The position numbers and the translations under genes are program-made. This document shows positions 11,421 to 23,561 of a stretch of DNA of 64,000 nucleotides, piece by piece. The notes below the pieces were generated by a model. The model searched no databases. It saw nothing but the letters and a program-made list of their open reading frames with translations, and had not been told where the DNA came from. This stretch comes from Cryptomeria japonica (lineage: Eukaryota; Streptophyta; Pinopsida; Cupressales; Cupressaceae), in contig NC_081410.1 of the NCBI RefSeq assembly GCF_030272615.1, positions 572,457,241 through 572,521,240 on the forward strand, given 5' to 3'. Numbering within the stretch: the stretch's first letter is position 1; each line of letters opens with the position of its first letter.

Positions 11421-12644
11421 TGTTAGATAGTTCAAATAACCGGAAGACGACTGAGAAGGGTGGGTGAATCAGTTATCTCAGATTACTAGAACATTTAGCA
11501 ATTAAACTTTAATACCGGAACCCAAAACATTAATACCTGAATGCTTAAACCAAATACCAGAATAGTAGTTAAACCAATTAAGAATGAAAAATGATCAGAG
11601 AATAAACATCACCCACAAGACACCAAAATTTATATGTGGAAAACCCGATAAAGGGAAAAACCATAGTACGAAGCCTACCCACAGTAAGATAATACTTTGT
11701 AGTAAGCATGTGAATTAAAATTGAGGGGCCTACACTTGTAGGAAGGCCAACAACCTAGAGTGCACGTCTCATCACAAAAGGAGTCTCACTAACTACATAT
11801 AAATCCAAACTGCAATCTGGAGAAGTGGTTGAACTGCAAAGATAACATCTCCTATGCCAGAGTATAGTTCCAGTTAAGCTCAATACCAAAGGACTCAATC
11901 CTATTACATAAACCCAACTCGATCTCCAATAATTGACCAAATCCTCTACTTGAATGATATTACATTATTCTCACTTTACATATCCATATCCCATACCATG
12001 ATGATCTACAATGAGATCTTACATCTATATACAAACCCTCAACCATAAATAATCAAGTCGACCACCAGACAATAAACCAATTACATAATTACAAAACATG
12101 TTGGCCTTAGACCAAACAAATAATATTCAACACATAAGACATCTTGGAAATGTATCAAGAATTCCAATCCACACGTTACATTAAGTCAATCCATAACCTA
12201 GATCAAGTGGGACCCAATATATGTCCACACGCTATAGCAATGATCTCCATCTACCAATTCTTAGACATGATCACCATCAACATCCTAAAACCATACTAGA
12301 AGCTTCACCAACATCACTTATGCATATCATCAAATATCTTCATTAAAAGCTCTGCCAATGAAACCCTCATTGGAACTACAAGCCAAGCTTCCAAGCAAAT
12401 AGGATATCATCTTATCACCAGACCACAACCAACTTAATGAATATGAACATGAGTATCATGAATAAGAAAATTCCATAACCAAATCCTACCAAATCATATC
12501 GGATCATGTTGGATCCAAACCAACTAGAAACTACTCAACCTACCAAGACCGGAAGGGTGTTGGTAAAGCATCCAAAAAACTAGTATTGACATCAATGAAA
12601 AAACATCAATGCAACACATAATCAATTCCTTCAAATGGCCAACA
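11421..12644 (-). mobile_element. Solo Copia-type LTR
   Basis: A 1224-bp segment with TG..CA ends (TGTTAGATAG ... GGCCAACA on the plus strand), flanked by AAAGT (11416-11420) and AAAAT (12645-12649), a target duplication with one mismatch. Internal features match the Copia-2 LTRs of this window: GGGTGAATCAGT near the left end, TGGAAAACCCGATAAAGGGA at 11637-11656, and GAGGGGCCTACACTTGTAGG. No primer site or coding body adjoins it, so it is a solo LTR left by LTR-LTR recombination. Removing it with one copy of the target duplication rejoins the flanking minus-strand reading frame without a shift. Confidence 0.85.
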
Positions 12645-12990
12645 AAAATATAGAGATCCGTAATCATCTTCCAAGAGCACTTGTTCTAGTGAAAAAACAT
12701 CTTTAGGAGGAGATGGTGATTTGGTGTGAGTGGAAGAAGAATCATGATTAGTCAAAGAAGTAGACTGATGCAGAGCATCATGGAAAACCAACTCACAACC
12801 AAGGATCTTGCTGATCCAATCATCATTACAATCATTAAGTGGCAATGCAAATGGTATTCATCCATTCTACAATGCAATCACAATATAATCTTTACACAAG
12901 GGTTGTCTATCAAATACTTCCACCATATGCCACCAATCAACCCCAAACCACTTTAAAAGGTTATATTCCATCCCTATAGACCTTAATTCA
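12645..12990 (-). pseudogene. Decayed Gypsy polyprotein, upstream half
   Basis: Minus-strand frame upstream of the solo LTR. It reads LLKWFGVDWWHMVEVFDRQP, then after two stops IPFALPLNDCNDDWISKILG, a Ser/Thr-rich segment, and DDYGSLYF at the LTR junction. The frame continues in phase as NPNFVGEY beyond the LTR. The function of this segment is not recognised; by position it belongs to the same Gypsy-like polyprotein as 10732-11420. Confidence 0.45.
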
Positions 12991-13799
12991 ATATTTTAGA
13001 TCATAAAATTGACCAAAACATGAGACAACAAATTCTTTATTCCCATGGAATACCCTAGTTCAAGGTTTCATCCTTAAAAACTGTTTTCACAAAAATAACC
13101 ACAACTTCTTCAATTCTTAACCAAATTAAGTGAGATAAAAATAAATTGAAAGAGGGTTCAGAGACCTTTCCAAAACATATATCATTTCTTCATCATTATT
13201 CTTAATTTGGCCATATCAAATGCTGCAACAGGACTGCTCCTGCCTTTACCAGTCTGATTTCACAATAAAATGCAGATGAACAGTCATTAATAACTTTTTA
13301 CATATTGAAAATAAATCCAATCGCTTCAGTCAAATTGTAGATAGGTCAGATAAAAAACTTTTCCACAAGTTATAGCTAGATCCAACGGTTAAATCAAGAG
13401 AATTCAAAATTAGTAAAGGGATTTACATTCAGTTCTTTGATATTATTTAATTTCAAATTCAGTTTCTTATACTATTAATCTAGGATTATTAATTAATATA
13501 TTTGGACCTTAGGGAATCAACATGAGTAAATCCATACTTGAATACAAGTTTTCTTTTAAATTTCACATTGGTTTCAGCATACTCAAGTTAACACTTATTT
13601 TTAACATGGACTAAATAGTCATGGTGGGCTAATACGAATTTTTAAATAAAAGTTAAATTATCAAATCCGTAAACTTGATCGACATTAATGGTTAGACAGA
13701 TATGGTAAACGAACTTCTCTACCGGATTATGCCTATGTAGGTTTAAATTTCTATAATAGAATTTGGTTATGTAATGGCAAGACTTGTCATGATAGTGGT
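12991..13799. other. No gene recognised
   Basis: AT-rich sequence without an open frame or recognisable repeat boundary. It separates the decayed minus-strand Gypsy frame from the plus-strand LTR. Confidence 0.3.
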
Positions 13800-15846
13800 T
13801 GGTTGTAAGTCGGTCAAGCCCCTAGTTAGGCTACCGTCAAGCAATAGAATCTAGGTTTGTTGTTTCCTTTTGGTTATAAATCAATTTGACCCGCCTTTAA
13901 AAGGGATCACTATGTAATAATCAATCGAGGTAGACGTTGAATAGTGTATGTGTTCATCTAAGGGCAAGATTGTAAAAGACATGTAAATTTGTAATCTTAA
14001 CTATATTTAATGCCAAAGGGGTCTTGCAGTTGAGCAGACCCGGAGATGTAGCCCATCAGGGGTGAACTCCGAGATCATATCTGTGTTATGCGATGTTATG
14101 GCGTACTTTGTTTTATGTTTTAAATTATCTTGAATGGTTGTATTCTTGCATGAGTGTATGGTGTAAATTAAATGAATTCAAACTTAAGCGCATAACATCA
14201 CTCATCTGGAAAAAAAAAATAGTTATTTAAGTTCATAAAACATGGTGAACTATGATTATGGCAAAGTATTTAAAATATTGTAATTAAAGTTGTAAAAAAA
14301 AAAACAAAGTAATTTGATAATGTTAATTTAAATTGTAATAGTGGAAGAAATCTAGTTAGAATTACTTCATTGGATTAATTTGTAATAAGTATGTTAATGG
14401 ATTGAATGTAAAAGGGAAAACAAAGTTAAAACTTATGTCACCATTCCCAGATTGAGATTAAAAGGTTGAATATCATATAAACATCTTTCTTTTTACCTTA
14501 GTAAATGTATCACGCCATGTCAATTATGTTTCATTACATTGAATGAATTTGTTAAGTTATTTCATGTTTTAATCTTAACAATAATCCTCACCAAATTAAT
14601 TTGATAATCGTGTGGACTCAATTAGGTATTCATGTTGTATATTGAATGAATATACTTAGTAATTTATGTTGTAATTATAATCAATGATCCTCACCAGATT
14701 AATTTTAAAATTGGGTTATCTCAACTAGTCTTCCATATTTATAACCCCAATAAATGAATTTCTTTATGAGTGATAAAAAGAAAGAACTGAATAGGGAAGG
14801 ATTCAATTAGTTGTTGATACATTAAAACTTAGTAAAAGTATCTCCCTCCTATTAACTTTGTTTATAAAAAAAAAAGAAAAGAAAAAAAGACGTGCAATAA
14901 GACAATTGTATTATAATCTTAATAGAAGGACGTCATTATGATCTTATTACTCTAATCTTGAAATGATGAATGTCATCTAGTTAACGATACTTTAATGTAA
15001 AGGATGCTTCCGTTTGTCCTAAGGCATATCCATCTTAATGAAGTTAGTCCATCTCTTTGTATTATTAAAACACCAAATGAATTCTATGACTGCTCACATT
15101 ATACCTTTCATAAAAGAACTTCAACTCATCAGTTGGCTATGCATGAAAACAAATGAAGAGACCCCACTCTATTAATTGTAGTTAATCCTTAAGGAACGAA
15201 TTCTTCTTATTAACCATATCTTTTAATATTTAAGAAATATACATCAAATGTGGGTGGATATTTTAAAATCAAATGATGGGCCCCTCGTTTTACTAATCGT
15301 AGTTTAACCCTAAACGAATGAATCTCATTAAGCATATCTATAGCATTAAAGGATGATGTCAAGTGTGGATGGTTATTTTAAAACTCTAATGAATGAACTT
15401 TGTTAAATTTAAAACGCTTGAACCTATTTGGAGACCTCCTAATGAAATTACGAATCAAAGTGCTTGAGTAATTAACCTCTCAATGGCCCCCTCACTAACC
15501 AAAGCAATTGAACGCTTCCTAATATTATAAGTTGTCAAACCATTGAACACATATATAATCAAGAGCTATGCAGTATCTCGTTAATAAGATATCCTGTTTA
15601 ATGGATCTAATGATGCAAGTTGAGTTAGGTGTAAGGTTATGTAATCGCGTTGGGAAACTCCTTAGGATTGTTTGAGCCTTTCGCTATGATATCTAAGTTG
15701 ACAGATAACCTTGAGATAACTTCAACTTATCTTATTATTGTAACTTTTCGTTAACGCTATTAAAAGTTATTTAAAAAAAAAAATTTACAACTCTATTTGA
15801 GTGTTTTTAACTTAAACCCTTAGGGGTTTCCTGGCGGGGCATTACA
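13800..15846 (+). mobile_element. LTR of a plus-strand element, left end not found
   Basis: The right end reads GGCGGGGCATTACA directly before a tRNA-iMet primer site, so this is the 3' end of a 5' LTR. Upstream, a CCCGGAGATGTAGCCCATC and CTCCGAGATC block near 14038-14075 and a CCTTTAAAAGGG near 13890-13902 look like LTR transcript and promoter sequence. The long body is AT-rich with repeated TTAATG/AATGAA phrases. No TG start or target duplication could be fixed; 13800 is a placeholder. Confidence 0.45.
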
Positions 15847-15848
15847 TT

Positions 15849-15861
15849 TGGTATCAGAGCC
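15849..15861 (+). other. Primer binding site, tRNA-iMet type
   Basis: TGGTATCAGAGCC lies two bases after the ...CATTACA terminus, complementary to the 3' end of initiator tRNA-Met. It marks the start of the internal region of a plus-strand LTR element. Confidence 0.8.
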
Positions 15862-18054
15862 CATGTTGCAACACTGGGATCTCTGGTTTCACTTGTGCTC
15901 TTAGTTGGTGTGTGTGTGTCTACCTTAGGTTGTATGCTTGCCCACCTTGATGTGAGGGTGTGATTTAACAAACCCTACTTATGTGTAACGTGAGCGTTCA
16001 CACCTTGTTTCACCTTAATGATGTGGGTGTTTTGTCTGCTTATTAAGGTCTTGGTCTATGACTTCTCTTACCTTGAAAAGGATTCGTATGTACCTTCATT
16101 CTTGATTGTTTTACTCTTTTGACTAATCCTTATGGGTGAGTTGTTGATATCTTAAATCTAAAAGTACGAAATGTGTTTGTTTGTGGTTTTGGCTCTATCT
16201 TCATGATTGTCCACTTGAAAGACTAGTATGGCAAATGTTAATGCTTATCATGTAGTACACTGAGTGATTATGACTCATCTTCTTTTCTCTCTCTAAGCAA
16301 ATTAAAATGAATTGATATGTGTAGTTACCTCTTAGTTAAGCTTTCTAATTGCAAGAGAAAGGATGATATTTCTTGAGCCTTGTGTGGGCTTCATAACGTT
16401 TTTGTGCCTTAGATTGTGAAAAGGGTTGATTTAGGAGTTAATTTTTGGTTAATGATAGAAAATTGTATGGTTGCATTAAAGGGTGCTCCATGTGCTTGGT
16501 AGGAGTAATATAATTAAATTTCATCTTAAGTAAGGTGCTTCAAAATGCGTATAGTTGATTTTGTGAAAATTGCTTGATGTGAAAGGAAAACCAAAAGAGG
16601 ACATGTTGTAGTAGTTTCAAGAGTAAATTGATGTGCTTCTCAAAAGATTGTTTTATGTGCTTATTCAACTAGTGTGATTAGGACCTATTAAATGACGCAC
16701 CATTTAACTTGTTTTGGATTTAGATAACTACCTTATTATGTCTCGAAAGGAGTAAATGAGAGACTTGATTGATTTGTATGCACTAAATGTGTAAAATCTA
16801 GTAGATAGCCCTTCATTACCTCCTTGTCGTATTATAAATTTTCAATGTTAGATTTTATGTGTTATTGTATTGTATTGCATTACGAATAGTGATTGTGTTC
16901 TAGAAGACTTGTATAACAAAAAGAAAATTTGGTTATTTTGAATTCTTGTTCGGAAAACTAGAACATTTTAGTGCAACAATAATGATTAGAAATGTCATGA
17001 TTAGGATGCTTCGACACCTTCCTAAAAGATAGCAAAATGAAAACCGTGCAACTCAAATGATAAACTTATATCCGAGTATATGGTGTGATTTTGAAAATTC
17101 TTGTGTATTCGTAGGAAATAGTTGATTTTCCAACTCTCTTCCTCCTCTTGTCTAAAATATAGGAATTGTTGTCTTTGAAATACTATTTGGAATGCAGTGA
17201 TTTAAGAAGAAATTTTGTTATAAAGCATATGGCATTGTATGTTGCTTTGGGCTTCTATTTGAAAGGGGAAAGTTTTTCATCTTGAAAAGGGAAATTGCAT
17301 AGTTAATAATGTGAATGAAAATGCTTAGGGAAGATTGAGGAAGATATCAGAATGATGTTATTTCTTTGTGTAAATATGAATTGTTGAAAATTTTAGTATG
17401 TGGATCTAGAGTAAACATTGTTTGGTGATTCATGTGTAAAGCATAATTAAAACTTCCCTTAAGTATATGTTAGCATAATGTAAAGTACTCCCCGTAAATG
17501 TGACTAAACCAGTAATGGTGCTATTCTGTGTGTGTTGTGAGAAAACCCGTACTTGCTTTGTGTGCCCATGGTATGGTGAAGTAATCAACCATGGGGAATA
17601 TGTTTGTTTATGAGTATGGGAAACCATACCTATCTATGTGATGTTGCTTATTTGTTTCCTTACTGAGTGCCAACCCACGGATTGTTGATAAGTCAGTATG
17701 TGAAGGGGTAGTAGTAGAAGTCACCATTCCTTGGATAGAATGAACAGCGTACGAGTAATGTCGACGCGAAGCGACTTTAGCTTCCCTATTTCGAGGAAAA
17801 GCATGGTTTTGTAACGAAACTATAACATAGGTGTACTCAATACTTCCCCTTGTGATGAACCGATTTATGAGGTTCATATGTGCCAGCCTATTCCTATCCT
17901 TTATCTTGAGCATATTGATGACAGTTTTTGAGCATATTGTTGGATTCCATTGGAGCATTTGTTGCCTTGTCTTCATGAGAGACGTGTTATTTTCTTACAT
18001 AAGTTGCCAACTAATTAGTGTTGGTAGACTTGTGGGTAGACCTTAGCCATGTAT
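15862..18054 (+). other. Long non-coding leader, no gene seen
   Basis: Over 2 kb follows the primer site with stops in all frames and no gag, protease or pol peptide. The element is therefore a large non-coding (LARD-like) type, or its coding part has been lost. Its 3' LTR was not found in the window. Confidence 0.4.
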
Positions 18055-18345
18055 ACCTCTGGCTTACGGCGAGTATCCTGAGAGGAACATCACTATGCGG
18101 AGTGTGACTAGCGCGTGCCTTATCCGCGGGGTACAGTGCCATGCGGGATACGTCCATTGCGTGCCTTGTCCGCTTGGAGTATTGCCATGCCGTGCTAAGA
18201 CACGATGCGAGATGTAGTAGACATTTCCATGCGGCCTACCGATAGGTATAGGGTAGAGCCATGCCACGTGACGACGTGATGCGGGGTGATGCCGAGGTGC
18301 ACACTGCCATGCCATGTGGATGTGTGGCTTGGCCACACCACATGA
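18055..18345. repeat. GC-rich, CpG-rich imperfect repeat patch
   Basis: This 290-bp patch is much richer in G, C and CpG than its AT-rich surroundings. It is built from imperfect repeats containing GCCATGC, TGCGG and CGTGCC at roughly 40-60 bp spacing (for example 18130-18150, 18185-18200, 18258-18275 and 18306-18320). A short minus-strand open frame across it is Arg/His/Pro-rich and looks like a by-product of the repeats, not a protein gene. Confidence 0.5.
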
Positions 18346-18438
18346 TGAGCTACTAGGATAGCTAGACGATTGTTCCTTCCTTCCTCGTTGGTGGCTAGCT
18401 ATTAGTCACATAGTGATGTAATGTGCACTTATGAATTT

Positions 18439-18464
18439 CTTTTATTTATTTATTTATTTATTTT
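18439..18464. repeat. (TTTA)n microsatellite
   Basis: About six TTTA units run uninterrupted just after the GC-rich patch. It is an ordinary simple repeat. Confidence 0.9.
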
Positions 18465-18949
18465 CTTGTGGGCCAGCAATTTATTCTACTTTGACCTTGA
18501 TAGTTTAGCCACGATCTTGCGATCTTGATTTTTCTTGATTTGATGTTGCAAATCCGGAAATTATTTTCTTGTTTTATTGTTGGAATTGACAAATATTATC
18601 TTTAATCTTTTGTACTTTGGTGGCTAAACCGGTTTATCCTTGTTGTTTTTGTATGCTGGTCTTGTGTTGTAATGTGAATTCCTCTCCAAGAACGTAGGAG
18701 ATGGGCTTGGATGAGTGTATACAAGGAAGTAGACGCAAGGAACCTTGAGGATGGAGGTATGTGAGGCTGTGAAAACAGCTAGGATCCACTACCTACCTAT
18801 GAGTGGTGACTACCTCTTGGAGGCTAAACACCTTACACAACAAGGGATATTCACGAGGGACTTGTATGGAAGGTAAGCACCGCTATGGTGTACCCTAGCA
18901 CCATCAAGCCCTCGAGTGAGATGTTGGATATATGTTGATCATGTGTTTA

Positions 18950-19423
18950 TTCTGAGAGCAGGCATAGAGATGTGGATCATATATGTTACCTTTGACCGAT
19001 CATTAGACATGAACAATTCTAAAATGTAATAACCAACAATTCTACGAGATGAACAATGAAGAAAACATAAATTGAAAATGCAGAATCCAACTGAACTAAA
19101 ACTAAGGAACTGAAAGAAGAACTGGAAAATGAACTCAGAGGTGCACCTAATACTAAAAATTAGGGCAAACTAGGTAGGACCAAGTCACCTTGCCCTAGTC
19201 CCTTTTTGGACAAGAAGCTAGAACTCTGGATCTAGGATCTCAACGGCTTGAAATGCAAAACTGCCAAGAAATGATGTAAAACTCAAGGGACCAAGGTGTC
19301 ATTCCCTAGTCTCTAAAAACTGAGACCTAAATATGTGATTGATTCTGTACCTATGTCTTTCATCGGTTCTAAAAGTTGTGCATACACCAGATTCTTGTAC
19401 CTATGCCTGCAACTTGAAAAATG
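18950..19423 (-). repeat. Probable LTR fragment interrupted by the Tat Gypsy
   Basis: This non-coding segment ends at the GTATC target site of the Gypsy element and its sequence should continue at 35362. The continuation ends at 36353 in GATGCTACA, which read on the minus strand is TGTAGCATCATAAATTG, a typical Gypsy LTR start. The whole is therefore probably one LTR (or LTR plus leader) split by the younger Gypsy. The left boundary at 18950 is arbitrary. Confidence 0.3.
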
Positions 19424-19428
19424 GTATC
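19424..19428. repeat. Target site duplication GTATC (left)
   Basis: GTATC directly precedes the TG of the left LTR and is repeated exactly at 35357-35361 after the CA of the right LTR. This proves a single insertion event for the 15.9 kb element. Confidence 0.95.
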
Positions 19429-21229
19429 TGATGCTCTGCAAAAAGGATTAGAAAATCTGTTTGATGGCAACACACACAAGAGCACAAGAAACAAACATTA
19501 GTGTTAGCAACAAAAGATTATCCTAAATAGGCATATCAAGAGAGATATTAAGCATGAAATAAAAAGCATATAAACATAGAATAAAATAGCTAATCAAGAT
19601 GCTCATAGTTGCTCCTCCCTTGTTCCTCTCCTCTCCAAGTCCCAAATGAGTGTAGCTCTCAGCTTTTAGCACTAGCCATGGATGCCATATGGAGATTCAA
19701 GATGGTTGAATATGATAAGCAAATACTATGCAAGAGTAGATAGTGATGCTATGAAAAAGCTCTATGTTAATGTCAGTATAACAACAATACTCTAATGCAT
19801 CCTTGTTTGCTTGAGGAGAAGGGTTCTATTTATAGAAGAAATGGGGAAATGAAGGGTTAAGATTGAATGGTTTAATCAAGGGCCAAGTTTGAAAGTTGGG
19901 GATCCATGTGCACAATTGGCACCAATAAAATGGTGATAAGTGTCAACATAGGATTGGGTTGAGAGAAGAGGTTGGAGGCATTAAAGGCCTGAGAAGACCT
20001 CATGGTTATCTAGAGGCTAAGGGTCAAGTCCAAATTAAGATTACCCACTGGATTAAGAGTTAATCCAAGGATAAACCTTTGTGCAAATGTTTAAGAGATA
20101 ATCATGGTCAAAGCATTAATGGCCTGATGAGACCTTTGGGTTGGGTAGAGGTTGAGTCAAAACAAATGTTTTAACCATGTGGGAGGGTTTGAGGTAACCA
20201 TTAATGGTTATTGGAGACTTTGGGGATTAAGTGGTTGAAGGTTGAAAGCCTTCAATGGTTATCAAAGACTTTGAGCCATTTAGTGGTTGAAGGTTGAAAG
20301 CCTTTAATGGTTATCAAAGACTTTGAGGGTTTGAGAAGTGACTTCCCTTTTGCTTAGGAATGTGACAAAGTTTAGAGAAGGGGTTAGGTTATTTAGAAGT
20401 GATTAGAAAATTCTAGAAGGGGTTTAGGCATGCAAGTGGATTTTGGAGGAAAATGCAAGTGGGAGAAATTTTGGTATTTTCAATTAAAATAAAATCATTT
20501 ATTTCAATTAAATGGTGTAATTTGCATTTGGATAAATATTCAAATAAATATTAATTTATTTAAATGAGAAAAATGAAGATAAAGCATTAAAATGCTTGAA
20601 GACTTTGAGGGAAACCATTAAAGGCTTGAAGACTTTAAGGAGAACCATTAAAGTCTTAAGAAGACTATAGAAGGAAGCCATCAAGTTTGAAGACTTTAAA
20701 GCCATCAAGTTTGAATACTTTAAGGGAAACCATTAAAGGTTTCAAGTGGGTGAGGATAAATAGGATTTTAAATAAATAATTTATTTAAAATAGTTGTGCA
20801 ACTTGCTTTTGTAGGAAAATACAAGTGGGTGGAGGATAAAGGTGATTTAAATAAATTATTTATTTAAAATAATTGTGCAACTTGCATTTGTAGGAAAATG
20901 CAAGTGGGTAGAGGATAAAGGTGATTTAAATAAATGTTAATTTATTTAAATGTGAGAGGTGGGATTTTGGGGGATTTAAATAAATATTAATTTATTTAAA
21001 TGTGAGAGAATATTTAATTAAATAAATATGATTTATTTATTTAATTAATGGTCTAAATTTGGTTAAGTGAATTAAATCAAATAAATTGAATAATTTATTT
21101 AATTAATAGGAGAAGAGGGTTAAGATGAATTAATTAAATATTAATTTAATTAATTATTAATTGATGGTTAAATAATCAAATAAATACTAAGTATTCATTT
21201 AATTAAGTGGACAGATTTATGTGACTACA
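19429..21229 (-). mobile_element. Tat Gypsy 3' LTR
   Basis: An 1801-bp direct repeat of 33556-35356 with TG..CA ends. On the minus strand it begins TGTAGTCACATAAATC, directly after the polypurine tract. The U3 part (19840-21229) holds AT-rich palindromes, a duplicated 54-bp unit near 20228-20335 and repeated GAAGACTTT phrases near 20600-20740. Confidence 0.95.
19826..19835 (-). promoter_or_regulatory. TATA box of the 3' LTR
   Basis: On the minus strand this reads CTATAAATAG, a canonical plant TATA box, about 1.4 kb into the LTR. The same box is at 33953-33962 in the 5' LTR, where it would start the genomic RNA about 30 bp further along the minus strand. Confidence 0.7.
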
Positions 21230-21242
21230 TTTGCCCCTCTTT
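21230..21242 (-). other. Polypurine tract of Tat Gypsy
   Basis: On the minus strand AAAGAGGGGCAAA directly abuts the 3' LTR start TGTAGTC. This is the primer for plus-strand DNA synthesis. Confidence 0.9.
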
Positions 21243-21274
21243 GAGACGGTGCGGTTTATCGCGTCGTTTCAAAG
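21239..21274. repeat. Hairpin beside the polypurine tract
   Basis: CTTTGAGACG (21239-21248) pairs with CGTTTCAAAG (21265-21274) with a single G/A mismatch. The 16-base loop contains GCGGTTTATCGCG, itself able to form an inner GCG/CGC stem. It keeps several CpG sites in an AT-rich setting. Confidence 0.6.
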
Positions 21275-23561
21275 AAAGAAAAATAGGTGTGAAGAAATGC
21301 CCCATAAAATGTAAATTTAATGGGTGGTATGCCCCCTCGAGAGATGGGCCGAATTTTTTTGAAAAATCGGGCGATCTCTCGAAAAAGAATGAAAAGTGGA
21401 GGGAGGTAGACTAGAAGAAATTAGAACTAATGATGAAAGAATGGGAGAAAATGGAGTGAATATGAAGAAACAACAAGCCAGCGAGTACCCTGAGGTCATG
21501 CAAGAGATACATAGCAGATGTAGTGTGGGGTTTTGATTGATGCTATACAATTGATCAAAATTGGTTGGACAATCTAGTGCAATCGGTTTAATTTCCCCGG
21601 TCAAGTCAAAGCGTGACAGTTGATGTCAGTTGGTCGCTTGGACATGATAAAGTCTGAGTAAGTGAATCAAAGTGACCTGATGGTGACTTAGACAATTGAT
21701 GTAATTTCCCGATGAAGTCAAGGTATATGAAGCAAAATACTCGTTGAGACGTAGACAATTGATGTAATTGTCTGTTGGATTGTGTTTGATTGGTTGATCA
21801 ATTGATAGTGTGTGCGTGTGATGGATGGTTGTGGGGAATCATGGCAACCCCGTTGAGACTAGGTCATTATGATAAATGCCTGTTGTAGTCTAGGTTTGCC
21901 ATAATCGATTACCTGTTGAGACCCGAAGATACTTGATCAGAGTATCTGTTGATAGTCTAGGTGTGTGGGAGTCGATGTATCTGTGTAGACAGAGTAACTG
22001 GCTTAATTTTGTGGATGAGTGAGGATGGGAAGCGATGAAGGGATTAGGATGATGTTGATGATCAAGATAGGGAGGGTGAGGGGGGATTCGATGTTAGATA
22101 GAAGATATGGAGGACTAGGACCGAGTCCTATGGAAGAAGATGAGTAAAATAGAGTATGCATTATTATGACTACGTATGTATGATATGCAGCTATTATGAA
22201 TGTATGGATGGATGGAATGCAATGAAATGCAATATATACAAATGAGATGGAATGATGATCCATGGTGCTTTATTTTTCATCATTGAGCTTTAAAATGTTG
22301 TAAGAAAATACAAGCAACTTGACATAAAGATTCAAGATGACCAGAGTATTTCTTACATGGATTTTATATAGCAAGTTAATACAAGCAGCTTGATATAATG
22401 GATCAAGTTGACTTGAGTATTGCTTGCGGAACAGGCAAGGATTATCTCCTTTCATGCATGACTTGGATTGTCCTCCTTGATCTTAGACTGATCATATCCT
22501 GAGACAAGTGCATACCGTAATAAGAGATAAAACCTTTATCCAGTTTGGATGAGGTAGGAGGAACCAAAGAAAAAGCATTGTACCTGCAAACAAACAGTAT
22601 ATACATAAAGAATAAATAATATAGATCCTTGGTAATAGTTCATGCTCATATGGTCGAGGTATACGCTGTAGTCAACAAGCCATAGTGATCTATGACTGCA
22701 TTTTGCATAAGATCACATAGCTTGGTGAACTTCCCACATAGACACCATTAGTACATGCCCCAGTACTTTATCAGAAATAATGCACAAACAATACAAAACA
22801 ATGCTACAAGATCCTGATATAGATAAACAAACGATTGTACTCACAAATCAACCAAGTATTTGATAGCTTAACATAATTTTCTTGTCAAAGAAAACGTCAC
22901 TTTTGTCTTTGTTTTGGTAAGGAAGGATGCATCCTTGTTGAAGATAGTTTGATTGTTGATGTTGATTGTGTGGTTGATTGGTAAATGGTCATTGTGTGAG
23001 TAGTTTGTCAATGTTTGTTTTGGTATCTGCATGGATGGGTATGTACAAGGTGTTGCCATGTTTTTGTGTGATTTTTCAATGGTTTTGTCGATGTTTTTGG
23101 ATTTTGAATTGTTTTGAATGTTTTTGGATTTTTGATGATTGTTTGAATGAAGAACTTAATGAATCATAAGACAATGTAGAATCTACTTCCATCAATAGGT
23201 TAAAGGCATTGCCCCCAGTTTTAGACATGACTATGAAAAAGCGGGATGCAAGATGTATGGAGTACTATCATAATTGCAAAGGAATAACAAGCCATGGTTG
23301 ATGGATGGATGGATGTATGTATGAAGTAGATGTGATCGCAATGAGCCTGAAAGACAATGGAGCCATAGCCTTTATGAGTGGCATCTGTTTTCCAAGTTTT
23401 CACCATCGTACTTACCCAAGGTGCCACCGGAGTGGTTGTTCACCGTTTGGATGCATGATTTTTCTTTACTTTTTTTGAATGTTTTTGTATTTCTTCAGGA
23501 CATTTTTCTGAATGTTTTTGGTATTTTCTGATATGCAGGGGAGCCTGATGCTCTGTACAGC
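21275..23561 (-). other. Non-coding 3' region of Tat Gypsy
   Basis: The 2.3 kb between the integrase stop and the polypurine tract has no domain in any frame. It includes repeated AGACAATTGATGTAATT phrases near 21690-21760 and TGTTTTTGGATTTT phrases near 23090-23140. Long 3' non-coding regions are common in Tat elements. Confidence 0.5.

Noticed and set aside
18064-18336. A 90-codon minus-strand open frame in the GC-rich patch
   Set aside because: The peptide is repetitive (His/Arg/Pro with recurring ARHG and HGN-like pieces) and follows the DNA repeat; no start context or homologous domain is seen.
22003-22263. Short open frame in the 3' region of the Tat element, plus others at 22868-23755
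   Set aside because: Low complexity, no domain, and inside the non-coding 3' part of the element. The 23495-23755 frame overlaps the true integrase tail in a different frame.
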